DNA from: JAKEGK01 sp036507695
GTDB taxonomy: Bacteria > Pseudomonadota > Gammaproteobacteria > SZUA-152
Length of the DNA stretch: 13,896 nucleotides
Assembly (NCBI GenBank): GCA_036507695.1
Contig: DATCIR010000025.1
Span: forward strand, 1 to 13,896
Reading direction: 5' to 3'
In this document: piece after piece, positions 1-6,737 of the stretch
How the letters are laid out: each line of letters starts with the position of its first letter
Position numbering within the stretch: the first letter of the stretch is position 1
Translations under genes and position numbers: made by a program
Notes under the pieces: model-generated
What the model was told of the DNA's origin: nothing
The model's input: the letters and a program-made list of their open reading frames with translations, nothing else
Database searches by the model: none

Positions 1-29
1 CGCTTGTCTTCACGATCGTCAAAGCGCAT
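1..29 (-). CDS. N-terminus of a gene running off the left edge (possibly YpfJ-type neutral zinc metallopeptidase)
   Basis: Reading leftwards from an ATG at 27-29, nine codons are present (MRFDDREDK) before the window ends. An AAGGAG Shine-Dalgarno-like sequence lies at 43-48 on the minus strand, 13 nt from the ATG, which is longer than ideal. The short N-terminus resembles the MR-x-D/W...R-E-S/D start I associate with YpfJ-type neutral zinc metallopeptidases, but nine residues cannot establish a family. No other gene occupies 30-230, which fits a 5' leader here. Seen: start codon, SD-like motif, open frame. Inferred: that it is a real gene, and its family. Confidence 0.3.
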
Positions 30-48
30 GGCGGCGTTGCAACTCCTT

Positions 49-67
49 GGAATGGAACGACCATTCC
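49..67. repeat. Perfect 7-bp hairpin beside the left-edge gene's ribosome binding site
   Basis: GGAATGG (49-55) and CCATTCC (61-67) pair perfectly around a 5-nt loop. In the minus-strand transcript the hairpin lies directly upstream of the AAGGAG motif at 43-48. It could affect initiation of the partial gene or be an operator; either role is inference. Confidence 0.35.
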
Positions 68-230
68 GCGTCCTTGCGCCTTGCCCTGCACTTCGAAAAT
101 CGCACACTCCACCGCGTCCAACTGCGGATTCTAGGTTAAAGAAACCCGGTGCATGCACGCGGGCGCGCGGGAATGTGTTATCAATGTGTATCGCATCCAG
201 TAACCGGTATCAACGCCGGTGGTAAAGTAC

Positions 231-252
231 AAGGGAGCCGTCAGGCTCCCTT
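231..252 (-). terminator. Hairpin terminator downstream of the Calx-beta gene
   Basis: AAGGGAGCC (231-239) pairs perfectly with GGCTCCCTT (244-252) around a 4-nt loop. It begins about 45 nt after the stop codon of the minus-strand Calx-beta gene. On the minus strand the following bases (GTACTTTACC) have only a short T run, so intrinsic termination may be weak. The same stem could also act on plus-strand transcripts. Confidence 0.55.
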
Positions 253-297
253 GCGGTCTTGAAAAATTAAGGATATACAATGCCGTAACAGGCAGCA

Positions 298-1761
298 TCA
301 GTTAGGCGTTTCATTATCCTCGATGGTAATCAGTGCGCTTGACGGTGATCCCAGGTTGGCATTGATAGGGTTTGCCAGGGATATCTCCACGGTGACATTG
401 CCATCGGGCACCCGGTCCTCGTTAATGAGCACTGTGATGGTGGCGGTGTCAACGCCATCCGGAAAAACCAGGGTGCCCGGCATTAACTCGTAATCGCGGG
501 GACTGATAGCCGAACCGCCCGTTGCCGCAAAATCCACGGTCGTTTCGCCTGCCAGGTTGCCAATACGCTTGACGGTGACCACGACCAAGTCACCGGATTC
601 GCGAACCCCGTAGACCGCGGGTTCAAAGATAAACACGTCCAGCTGAGGAATGGCTTCATCATTGTCCGCGATTTCCAGCACCGCGGTATCCTGGTCACCC
701 AGCGTGGCGCCCTGGATATTGGTTAATTGCAAATTGATGGATTCCACTTCCTCGGCTTCGCTGTCGTCGATGATAGGAATGAACATCTCAAGTTTAGTAA
801 CATTGGGATTGAAAGTCAGTTCCGTTTCCACAGTCGCATAGTCAATTCCCGCTAACGCCGTGCCATCGGTCGTTGAAAATTGTACCGTGGCGGGTTGCGA
901 CAGGTCGCCGGAACGAACGACGGTTACCTTGGCGGATGCTTCATCTTCGCTGCCGTGGAAGACGGCTGCTTTGAACTGTATGGTGCTGTTGACGACAGGT
1001 TCGCAGGCTTGTAAGAGGTATGTGAAGTAAAATCCTTCTTTATTGCCAGGAAACTTATAACCCTTAGCCCAGGCGGATTGCGCTTTACTGCCGGTATTTT
1101 TATAATCATGGTCATGACCGGATTGCTTGCCGGAAGTTTTCAGGATGTCGCCCCATTTGGCGGACCAGGTACCCGCCTTAAAACGCATTGTGCCATGCAT
1201 GGATTTTTCGGCAACCACATCCGCTTGTGCTGCGATGTATAGCTCCGTTCCGATTGGCCAATTTTTGGTTGACAACGTCTGAGTAACAGCGCCAACAGGC
1301 TTTTTATGCTGCGTCTGGTAAGGAAAGTGACGCAGTTTTGGATTGCCATAACGGTCCTGGGGCAGTCCCTCAAAACTGCCCGCGACGGCAAGCCTAGTTG
1401 CTTCAATCAGCCAGCCGTCATTGGCGAGGTACTTGATCGTCAGGTTGTGTTCGTCATAGGTGACTTTTACCACCCCTGCCTGGATTTGTTCGTCGATCAA
1501 TAAAGGCACGGTAAGCGAGTTAACGCAGCTTTTACCATCCTTGTCACAGACTTTGTGCTTGCCAACGCTTTGTTTACCCATATCGTGTTTACCAAAGTTG
1601 TGTTTATCAACTTTGTGGTTACTGACTTTGTGGGTACTGTCTATTTGGTAACTGGCGTTGGATTCGCCCGCCTGCGCGATGCCCGGCAATAAACAAAAAA
1701 CCACCCATAAAAACAGTACTTGCTTAACAGAAATTGAATTGTGGATATGCAACATTCTCAT
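298..1761 (-). CDS. Secreted protein with a His/Lys pentapeptide repeat and two C-terminal Calx-beta domains
   Basis: A 487-residue exported protein of unknown role. A signal peptide covers residues 1-31 (hydrophobic core about 14-27, likely cleavage AQA|GE). Residues 44-73 form six tandem pentapeptides of consensus H-x-V/F/M-x-K (HKVSN, HKVDK, HNFGK, HDMGK, QSVGK, HKVCD). Residues about 95-250 resemble an extracellular beta-rich module found in other secreted proteins (GTELYIAAQADV, FYFTYLL); I recognise the style but cannot name a family. Two Calx-beta repeats follow (about 261-368 and 375-485) with the typical GTALAGIDY, IADND and ITIEDNE signatures; this fold often binds calcium and occurs in adhesins and surface proteins. 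There is no C-terminal sorting signal or transmembrane segment, so it is probably periplasmic or secreted. The ATG at 1761 is favoured because GAGGG lies 7 nt upstream. It is a single gene, divergent from pbpG. Confidence 0.85.
   Translation of the reverse strand: MRMLHIHNSISVKQVLFLWVVFCLLPGIAQAGESNASYQIDSTHKVSNHKVDKHNFGKHDMGKQSVGKHKVCDKDGKSCVNSLTVPLLIDEQIQAGVVKVTYDEHNLTIKYLANDGWLIEATRLAVAGSFEGLPQDRYGNPKLRHFPYQTQHKKPVGAVTQTLSTKNWPIGTELYIAAQADVVAEKSMHGTMRFKAGTWSAKWGDILKTSGKQSGHDHDYKNTGSKAQSAWAKGYKFPGNKEGFYFTYLLQACEPVVNSTIQFKAAVFHGSEDEASAKVTVVRSGDLSQPATVQFSTTDGTALAGIDYATVETELTFNPNVTKLEMFIPIIDDSEAEEVESINLQLTNIQGATLGDQDTAVLEIADNDEAIPQLDVFIFEPAVYGVRESGDLVVVTVKRIGNLAGETTVDFAATGGSAISPRDYELMPGTLVFPDGVDTATITVLINEDRVPDGNVTVEISLANPINANLGSPSSALITIEDNETPN
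1543..1632 (-). repeat. In-frame 15-nt tandem repeat encoding the His/Lys pentapeptides
   Basis: Six 15-nt units encode residues 44-73 of the Calx-beta protein. Units begin CAC (CAA in unit five) and mostly end in AAA, AAG or AAC. Units 1, 2 and 6 share CACAAAGT; units 3 to 5 have drifted. Two cysteines (C72 and C79) close the stretch. A metal-binding spacer is possible but not demonstrated. Confidence 0.7.
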
Positions 1762-1897
1762 AATACAGCCCTCAACGTGATGCCATTGTTGATTTTGATG
1801 AGAACGCTATCACAAGTTGTATGCCAGTTAACCAAAGCTCTCGGCAACGTGGTGATTTACAATACGTTTTAAAATCCGGCATTGCTCGATTTGAGAA

Positions 1898-1933
1898 TCA
1901 CATCGTGAAAACAGCCGTCAAAGCGCGATGTGA
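1898..1933. repeat. 8-bp inverted repeat with 20-bp spacer
   Basis: TCACATCG (1898-1905) and CGATGTGA (1926-1933) are perfect inverted arms. The half-site order is the reverse of a CRP site (TGTGA...TCACA), so CRP is unlikely. It could be an operator pair or an RNA stem upstream of the minus-strand Calx-beta gene. Confidence 0.35.
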
Positions 1934-1941
1934 GCACGCAA

Positions 1942-1962
1942 ATTCTGAGAATTGGTTACCAA
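1942..1962. repeat. Two abutting 11-bp palindromes
   Basis: ATTCTGAGAAT (1942-1952) and TTGGTTACCAA (1952-1962) are both perfect palindromes about a central base and share one base. Such small dyads suit dimeric repressors. The binding protein is unknown and chance is not excluded in AT-rich DNA. Confidence 0.3.
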
Positions 1963-2170
1963 TATTGTCAGTTTCAGTGCAACTGCGTCACACTTCTTAT
2001 TAAAAACGTTAGCAAGTCATGTGCGAGTGTATAAAATGGTAAGTGAATTGTGGAATGCAACTGCTTGAATGAAAATTAGTTGTTATTGCAAAAAATAGTA
2101 AGGAGCCAATTGAAGTCATAAGGTGACATAAAACGGCAGCTGACAATATTGTTATAGGAACTCATTCAAG

Positions 2171-2205
2171 ACTTGCTTTGCTTAAAATATTTTAAGCGAA
2201 GCAGT
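2171..2205. repeat. Perfect 18-bp palindrome inside a 35-nt imperfect stem
   Basis: GCTTAAAATATTTTAAGC at 2180-2197 is a perfect palindrome. It extends outward with one mismatch and one single-base bulge so that ACTTGCTTTGC... (from 2171) pairs with ...GCGAAGCAGT (to 2205). No T tract follows on either strand, so it is not a typical terminator. It lies 267 bp before pbpG and about 410 bp from the Calx-beta start, and may be an operator or a processed RNA stem. Confidence 0.5.
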
Positions 2206-2471
2206 CGCTATTGCGGGTAAAAAAGTAAGCTAAGCACGGAAGCACAACACGGCAAAGCATAATGCATCCACCATCAACATCGGGTCAGGGCAGGCGGGAC
2301 TGTCCTTGATCCTTAACTACTCTCCGTAAGCTGCCGCTGTTATAATAGACGCACAGGCCCGGTCTGTGCCCGGGATCGGCTGTTAATAGGCATCGTTATA
2401 ACGTAAAATCCGATGTTTGCTGCAATTCAAATAATACTGATCAATTATTAAATGTCAGATGTTTTTTTAAC

Positions 2472-3464
2472 ATGTATTGTAAACCCGCTAAAAGCGGCGT
2501 GAAATCGCGCCAAGCAAGGCTGCCAGTACTGATAAGGGTTTTTTCGGTGCTGTTGACTATTTCTGTTGTGCTACTGGCGCCAGAAGGTCCGGTGCTGGCG
2601 GAATCCGTGAATGGTCCGTCCTACCGCAGTTTGCCGGAAGACCGGGTGGATTATATACCGGCGGAACTGATTAAACGGGTGGGAAATCCGGCCAGCCTGG
2701 AGCTGCGCTCCAATGTGGCGTTGATCTATGACGAGCGGGATGGTGAAGTGATTTTCGCAAGAAGTGCGGCGCGCCAAATGCCCATCGCCTCCATCACCAA
2801 GCTGATGTCGGCAATGGTCGTTATTGACGCGAATCTGCCGATGGACGAATTGATTACGGTGCGCAAAGTGGACCAGGATACGATTCGCTATTCAAGGACG
2901 CGTTTGCCCGTAGGTACCACGTTATCGCGCCGGGATCTGTTGATCATGGCATTGGTCGCCTCGGAAAATCGCGCGGCGTTTGCGCTATCCAGAACTTATC
3001 CGGGTGGAAATGAAGCGTTTGTCAAGGCAATGAACGACAAAGCGGCGTATTTGGGCTTACGGCACACCCGCTTCACGGATTCCGCCGGATTGAAATCGGA
3101 AAATACATCAACGGCCGAGGAGTTGGTCAAACTGGTGCGTGTCGCGGGTCAATATAGCCTGATCAGGGAATTTACCACGATTGTCAAGGATGTGGTAATT
3201 GATGAGTATACCGGTAAATTAATTCGTTTTTCCAATACCAACCGGCTGGTCAAAAACGACGATTGGTCGATTAGCTTGAGCAAAACCGGCTTTACTTCTG
3301 ATGCCGGTAACTGCCTGGTCATGAAAGTGACATTGGGTAACCGGCCGCTCATTGTGGTGCTGCTCAATTCCTGGGGAACACTGAGCAAGTATGGGGATAC
3401 CAACCGTATTAAGCGCTGGATACAAGACGCGGAAGCACGCGTTAGAAGGTTAAAACTATTATAG
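2472..3464 (+). CDS. pbpG: D-alanyl-D-alanine endopeptidase, PBP7/PbpG type (peptidase S11)
   Basis: A 330-residue periplasmic penicillin-binding protein of low-molecular-mass class. Enzymes of this family cleave D-Ala-meso-DAP cross-links in peptidoglycan during wall remodelling. All three active-site motifs are present in order: S107-I-T-K110 (nucleophile and general base), S164-E-N166 and K271-T-G273. A signal peptide spans residues 1-43 (basic 11-22, hydrophobic about 23-36, likely cleavage VLA|E). Length matches PBP7 (about 310), and I see no long extra C-terminal domain of the DacA/DacC kind. No strong SD precedes the ATG at 2472; a GTG at 2499 (codon 10) would give a more usual signal peptide and is a real alternative. 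The start is therefore less certain than the identity. The GNAT gene follows after 80 bp. Confidence 0.88.
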   Translation: MYCKPAKSGVKSRQARLPVLIRVFSVLLTISVVLLAPEGPVLAESVNGPSYRSLPEDRVDYIPAELIKRVGNPASLELRSNVALIYDERDGEVIFARSAARQMPIASITKLMSAMVVIDANLPMDELITVRKVDQDTIRYSRTRLPVGTTLSRRDLLIMALVASENRAAFALSRTYPGGNEAFVKAMNDKAAYLGLRHTRFTDSAGLKSENTSTAEELVKLVRVAGQYSLIREFTTIVKDVVIDEYTGKLIRFSNTNRLVKNDDWSISLSKTGFTSDAGNCLVMKVTLGNRPLIVVLLNSWGTLSKYGDTNRIKRWIQDAEARVRRLKLL

Positions 3465-3483
3465 GGATATCCTTTCGCCTCGC

Positions 3484-3514
3484 TTGCATTAACCGGTAAT
3501 TCACAATGTACAAT
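3484..3514 (+). promoter_or_regulatory. Possible sigma70 promoter before the GNAT gene
   Basis: TTGCAT (3484-3489) and TACAAT (3509-3514) are separated by 19 bp and lie 31 bp before the GNAT ATG. Hexamers match the consensus at four and five of six positions, but the spacer is long. It would start a transcript for the acetyltransferase and possibly the cmo genes. Weak evidence. Confidence 0.3.
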
Positions 3515-3544
3515 TTAGAGCCGAACGTACTATAGTAGTAGGTA

Positions 3545-4051
3545 ATGCTTGAGATACGCGCTGCGAAGCCGGATGACCTGCCGGCGATTACCCGCTTATT
3601 CACCAGCCGGGACGAACTGTTTCTGGTTTATCCCAAAGGCCGGTTTCCCTTTACCCTGCAGCAGGCGGTACAGTTATACACTGAACGTTTTGAATTTACC
3701 GTTGTTTGCGACGGGGATACAATAATTGGCTTAGCCAATCTCTATAACCGACTGCACAATGATAGTGCGTTTATAGGCAACGTATTTATCGCGCCGGATT
3801 ATCGCAGGCAAGGCCTGGGTAAACTATTGCTCCACTATATGATCAAGGCCATGTTTGAAAAATACAGTATGCGGGAAGCGCGCTTATCGGTATTCGCGGA
3901 CAACCTGCCTGCGTTAAACTTGTATCAACAATTTGGATTTAGTCCGTATTCCCAGGAGCAACGCACCAGCCCGGACACGCAATGTAAAACATTATTGCAT
4001 ATGAAATTGCTCAATCCCGAATCTAATAGGCCGCCTCTGCAATCGAGCTAG
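3545..4051 (+). CDS. GNAT family N-acetyltransferase
   Basis: A 168-residue single-domain acetyltransferase. GNAT enzymes move an acetyl group from acetyl-CoA to an amine on a small molecule, peptide or protein; the substrate here cannot be inferred. The acetyl-CoA pyrophosphate loop is clear at residues 80-93 (VFIAPDYRRQGLGK, fitting R/Q-x-x-G-x-G). The C-terminal signature ADNLPALNLYQQFGF is at 118-132. The N-terminal IRAAKPDDLPAITRLF is typical of the fold. The ATG at 3545 has only a weak AGGT upstream but gives a full domain. It sits between pbpG and cmoA in the same orientation (59 bp to cmoA), so co-transcription with cmoAB is possible. Confidence 0.85.
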   Translation: MLEIRAAKPDDLPAITRLFTSRDELFLVYPKGRFPFTLQQAVQLYTERFEFTVVCDGDTIIGLANLYNRLHNDSAFIGNVFIAPDYRRQGLGKLLLHYMIKAMFEKYSMREARLSVFADNLPALNLYQQFGFSPYSQEQRTSPDTQCKTLLHMKLLNPESNRPPLQSS

Positions 4052-4110
4052 CTTCATAGTATCCATATTCATATCGATCTTTGTTATCCATTTAAAAGCC
4101 TTCATTCGCC

Positions 4111-4848
4111 ATGTCCGACAAGAGTAAACGCGATTCCCTTTACGCCAGCGCTAAGACCGAACTCGAAAAGTTTGTGTTCGACGATAATGTCGCCGACGTA
4201 TTTAACGACATGATCCATCGCTCGATTCCCGGTTATGACGCGATTATTGCCATGATTGGGGTGCTGGCTGAGCGTTATGCCAGGTCCGGCACCCAGTGTT
4301 ATGATCTTGGGGCATCATTGGGCGCCGTGACACTGGCATTGGAAAAAAATCTCAAGGGGCGCCATTGCAAAATCATTGCCGTGGATAACTCGTCAGCCAT
4401 GGTGCAGCGCTTGCAGAAAACCGTTGCTGACGATGCGCGTATCAGTTCCGTGGAAGTGAGGCAGGAGGATATCCGGGATGCGCGCGTAAGTAACGCATCG
4501 GTGGTGGTGATGAATTTCACCCTGCAATTTATCCCGCTGGAAGAGCGGACCAGGATAATACAGACGATCTTTGACGGGTTATTGCCGGGTTCGATTTTCG
4601 TATTATCGGAAAAGATTGCTTTCCCCGATAACCCGGAGAACGATTTTCAGATTGATATGTATCATGAGTTTAAAAAGCTGAACGGCTACAGCGATCTCGA
4701 AATCAGCCAGAAACGCACGGCGCTGGAAAATGTGCTGATTCCCGATACCAAAAAAACCCACCTGGAACGGTTAAAGCAGGCAGGATTCCGGCAAGTCTAC
4801 GCCTGGTTCCAATGTTTTAATTTTATCTCCGTAGTCGCAATTAAATAG
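4111..4848 (+). CDS. cmoA: Carboxy-S-adenosyl-L-methionine synthase CmoA
   Basis: A 245-residue cytoplasmic enzyme close to the E. coli CmoA length (247). It converts S-adenosylmethionine and prephenate to carboxy-SAM, releasing phenylpyruvate; carboxy-SAM feeds CmoB. The Rossmann methyltransferase core shows glycine motif I at residues 65-72 (DLGASLGA), the acidic strand end V91-D92, and motif 133-140 (VMNFTLQF). The family hallmarks F21-V-F-D-D-N-V-A-D, NGYSDLEISQKRTALENV (191-208) and WFQCFNF (232-238) are intact; the Q-K-R region contains the arginine that holds the carboxyl group in this family. cmoB starts only 10 bp after the stop, forming a tight operon. SD before the ATG is poor. Confidence 0.96.
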   Translation: MSDKSKRDSLYASAKTELEKFVFDDNVADVFNDMIHRSIPGYDAIIAMIGVLAERYARSGTQCYDLGASLGAVTLALEKNLKGRHCKIIAVDNSSAMVQRLQKTVADDARISSVEVRQEDIRDARVSNASVVVMNFTLQFIPLEERTRIIQTIFDGLLPGSIFVLSEKIAFPDNPENDFQIDMYHEFKKLNGYSDLEISQKRTALENVLIPDTKKTHLERLKQAGFRQVYAWFQCFNFISVVAIK

Positions 4849-4858
4849 TCAGCGACAA

Positions 4859-5878
4859 ATGCTTAACTACGATGCCTTGTATCAACAACTGCCTGGAACG
4901 CCACTTGAGGCGTGGGGGGCCATGTTGCCGGAAAAAATCCGGCAACAGATGGATGGCCGTGGTCACGGCGAACTGCAAAAATGGCGAAGTGCGCTGGACC
5001 ACTTGCCGCCGATCACCCCGTCCGGCATCGATCTGAAGAGTGCGTGCATCACAATCGGTGACCCGCGTGACTGTTCCGAAACGGACAGGCAACGGTTGGA
5101 AAAACAGTTGCGTGTCTTAATGCCCTGGCGCAAAGGCCCCTACAATCTATTTGGCATCGAGATTGACACGGAATGGCGCTCAGACCTGAAGTGGGCGCGG
5201 GTGTTACCGCATATCTCATCAATACAGGACAAAATAGTTTTGGATGTCGGTTGCGGCAGCGGTTATCACTGCTGGCGCATGGCGGGCGAGGGCGCACGGC
5301 TGGTCATTGGAATTGATCCCACCCTGGTGTATGTGATGCAGTATCATGCCATGCAACGTTACTTAAGTTCGCCGCAGGTATTTGTGTTGCCATTCAGTGA
5401 TGATGATATGCCGGTGCCGCCGCGAGCCTTTGATACGGTTTTTTCCATGGGCGTGCTGTACCACCGGCGTTCCCCTATCGATCATATTTCCCAGTTATGG
5501 GAATTGCTGGACTGGGATGGGGAACTGGTATTGGAAACCCTGGTTATCGACGGCGGGCAAGGCCGGATCCTGATACCGGAAAAGCGTTATGCAAAAATGC
5601 GCAATGTCTGGTTTATCCCATCGTGCGATACTCTGTCACTCTGGCTGCGGCGTTGCAATTTTGCAGATGTGCGTTGCGTTGATGTGAACCAGACCACAAC
5701 GGTGGAACAACGCGCCACGAACTGGATGCATTTTGAATCACTCACCGATTTTCTGGACCCCGAAGACCCTAATAAAACCGTTGAGGGCTATCCCGCGCCC
5801 AAGCGGGCGATTTTTGTTGCGCGCAAACCAAAAAATCCGCCTAAACCAATCCATGTCAACAAAATGGATGGACAGTAG
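4859..5878 (+). CDS. cmoB: tRNA U34 carboxymethyltransferase CmoB
   Basis: A 339-residue cytoplasmic enzyme that transfers the carboxymethyl group of carboxy-SAM to 5-hydroxyuridine-34, producing cmo5U in tRNAs reading four-codon boxes. Motif I is at residues 129-136 (DVGCGSGY) within a class I methyltransferase fold. Residues corresponding to the E. coli carboxy-SAM ligands K91, Y200 and R315 are K92 (PWRKGPYNLFG), Y201 (MGVLYHRRSP) and R316 (YPAPKRAIF). The fixed spacing implies a functional enzyme. The C-terminus has about 17 extra polar and proline-rich residues (KPKNPPKPIHVNKMDGQ), beyond the usual end of the E. coli protein. It lies directly after cmoA. No clear SD is seen, so translation may be coupled to cmoA. 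Confidence 0.96.
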   Translation: MLNYDALYQQLPGTPLEAWGAMLPEKIRQQMDGRGHGELQKWRSALDHLPPITPSGIDLKSACITIGDPRDCSETDRQRLEKQLRVLMPWRKGPYNLFGIEIDTEWRSDLKWARVLPHISSIQDKIVLDVGCGSGYHCWRMAGEGARLVIGIDPTLVYVMQYHAMQRYLSSPQVFVLPFSDDDMPVPPRAFDTVFSMGVLYHRRSPIDHISQLWELLDWDGELVLETLVIDGGQGRILIPEKRYAKMRNVWFIPSCDTLSLWLRRCNFADVRCVDVNQTTTVEQRATNWMHFESLTDFLDPEDPNKTVEGYPAPKRAIFVARKPKNPPKPIHVNKMDGQ

Positions 5879-5909
5879 CGCTATTCTTTTATGGACGAGA
5901 ATATTTGTC

Positions 5910-6341
5910 ATGAATAAATATTTTTTAATTATTATGTTCATCGTGACCGGTGCGTCTTCTGTTGCTGATCCACTGAGCGGCAAGCGTTTGCTGGTTAAAA
6001 AGGACCAGTCAGCCGGGTCGCAGAAGGAATCCGTGCAGACGGAAATACGCTATCCAAAAACCAATACGGAACAAATAGCCGAAATATTCAAAGCGGCGGT
6101 TAACCGCGGGGAACTGAAACTTTTTGAAGCTCCAGTTGCATTTTCCGAGCTCAAACCACAGCATGTGGAGTATCTTTATCAATTCGGTAAGGCAGTCCCA
6201 ACCGTAAAAGTGTATTCTCTTCTGAATAAATCCCTGCCGCTTCCGGCGATGCCTGAAATTCATATCAAAGGCGTAACAGTGATCCTGAATGCAAAGGGTC
6301 ACATCATTGAAACAGTGATGCATACTCATTCGCTTGAGTGA
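5910..6341 (+). CDS. Small exported protein of unknown function downstream of cmoB
   Basis: I do not recognise a family. From the ATG at 5910 it has 143 residues: an N-terminal signal peptide (hydrophobic MNKYFLIIMFIVTGASSVA, likely cleavage SVA|DP after residue 19) and a mature part of about 124 residues. The mature part is mixed alpha/beta, with a helix near TEQIAEIFKAAVNRGEL and a C-terminal strand pair GVTVILNAKGHIIETVMHTH. It has no cysteines or membrane helix after the signal, so a soluble periplasmic location is likely. The open frame extends upstream into cmoB (to 5733), but that part is a cmoB shadow; the 5910 start gives a proper signal peptide. It begins 31 bp after cmoB and could be read from the same transcript. 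Function is unknown. Confidence 0.7.
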   Translation: MNKYFLIIMFIVTGASSVADPLSGKRLLVKKDQSAGSQKESVQTEIRYPKTNTEQIAEIFKAAVNRGELKLFEAPVAFSELKPQHVEYLYQFGKAVPTVKVYSLLNKSLPLPAMPEIHIKGVTVILNAKGHIIETVMHTHSLE

Positions 6342-6524
6342 AGAGCAAGCTTGCGGACGCGAAGACAAGTCAGAACCGCGACAGGCCGGAGAATGACACA
6401 CTGTGTAAAACGTTCAAATGGCATAGCTGTCTGTTTATCCAGCCTGTTTTAAGTATCAGGAGGTCGCCTGGTGAGAAATGCGGGCTAGCACCGGAAACTG
6501 GCAAGGACAAGCTGTTGTTGATTA
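6342..6524. other. Short intergenic stretch after the cmo gene run
   Basis: No gene, promoter or convincing terminator seen. A weak 11-bp palindrome ACACACTGTGT lies at 6396-6406. A 63-codon open frame (6338-6529) has no family-like features and no ribosome binding site. Confidence 0.5.
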
Positions 6525-6547
6525 ACTAGTTCTACTTTGTTACTTTA
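6525..6547. repeat. Left outer inverted-repeat arm
   Basis: This 23-bp arm is perfectly complementary in inverted orientation to 6738-6760. Neither flanking base continues the match, so the boundaries are sharp. Confidence 0.85.
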
Positions 6548-6572
6548 AATGGCCGCATGCACAGCGCGGGAG

Positions 6573-6592
6573 GCGGAAGCGTCTGGCAAGAC
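6573..6592. repeat. Left inner inverted-repeat arm
   Basis: This 20-bp arm (GCGGAAGCGTCTGG...) is perfectly complementary to 6687-6706. Because of it, both strands encode the same short peptide AREAEASGKT, which is a by-product of the symmetry. Confidence 0.85.
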
Positions 6593-6686
6593 CGTTGGCG
6601 GCAGGGAGAAGGTGAGACCCGGAACGGGTCGAGAACCTGGCCTGGGCCATGCCGCCATCGAGCCTGCATGGATGCATTTACGGCGT

Positions 6687-6706
6687 GTCTTGCCAGACGC
6701 TTCCGC
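6687..6706. repeat. Right inner inverted-repeat arm
   Basis: Partner of 6573-6592, separated from it by 94 bp. Confidence 0.85.
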
Positions 6707-6737
6707 TTCCCGTGCGGAATTGTTCATAAACATAAAC

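Larger units (their letters stand above)
1762..2471. other. Long intergenic region between divergent Calx-beta and pbpG genes
   Basis: About 710 bp with no convincing gene. The only open frame of note (1821-2003, 60 codons) lacks a ribosome binding site and any family-like composition. The region is AT-rich and holds several palindromes listed separately. A TATAAT hexamer lies at 2341-2346, but no good -35 stands 16-18 nt upstream, so it is only a weak promoter candidate for pbpG. CGTTATAACG, a 10-bp palindrome, lies near 2393-2402. Both divergent promoters should lie here, but I cannot place either with confidence. Confidence 0.6.

Noticed and set aside
4..225. 73-codon plus-strand open frame at the left edge
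   Set aside because: No ribosome binding site and an Arg/Pro/Ser-rich composition. It lies opposite the leader of the minus-strand left-edge gene.
1789..1802. TTGATTTTGATGAG as an FNR-like box for the Calx-beta gene
   Set aside because: Only one half-site is good, and a -41.5 position would put the transcription start inside the coding sequence.
1898..1933. CRP site
   Set aside because: The arms read TCACA then TGTGA, the opposite order from a CRP operator, with a 20-bp rather than 6-bp spacer.
5733..5909. 59-codon upstream extension of the small exported protein
   Set aside because: It lies within cmoB in another frame and would bury the signal peptide in the interior.
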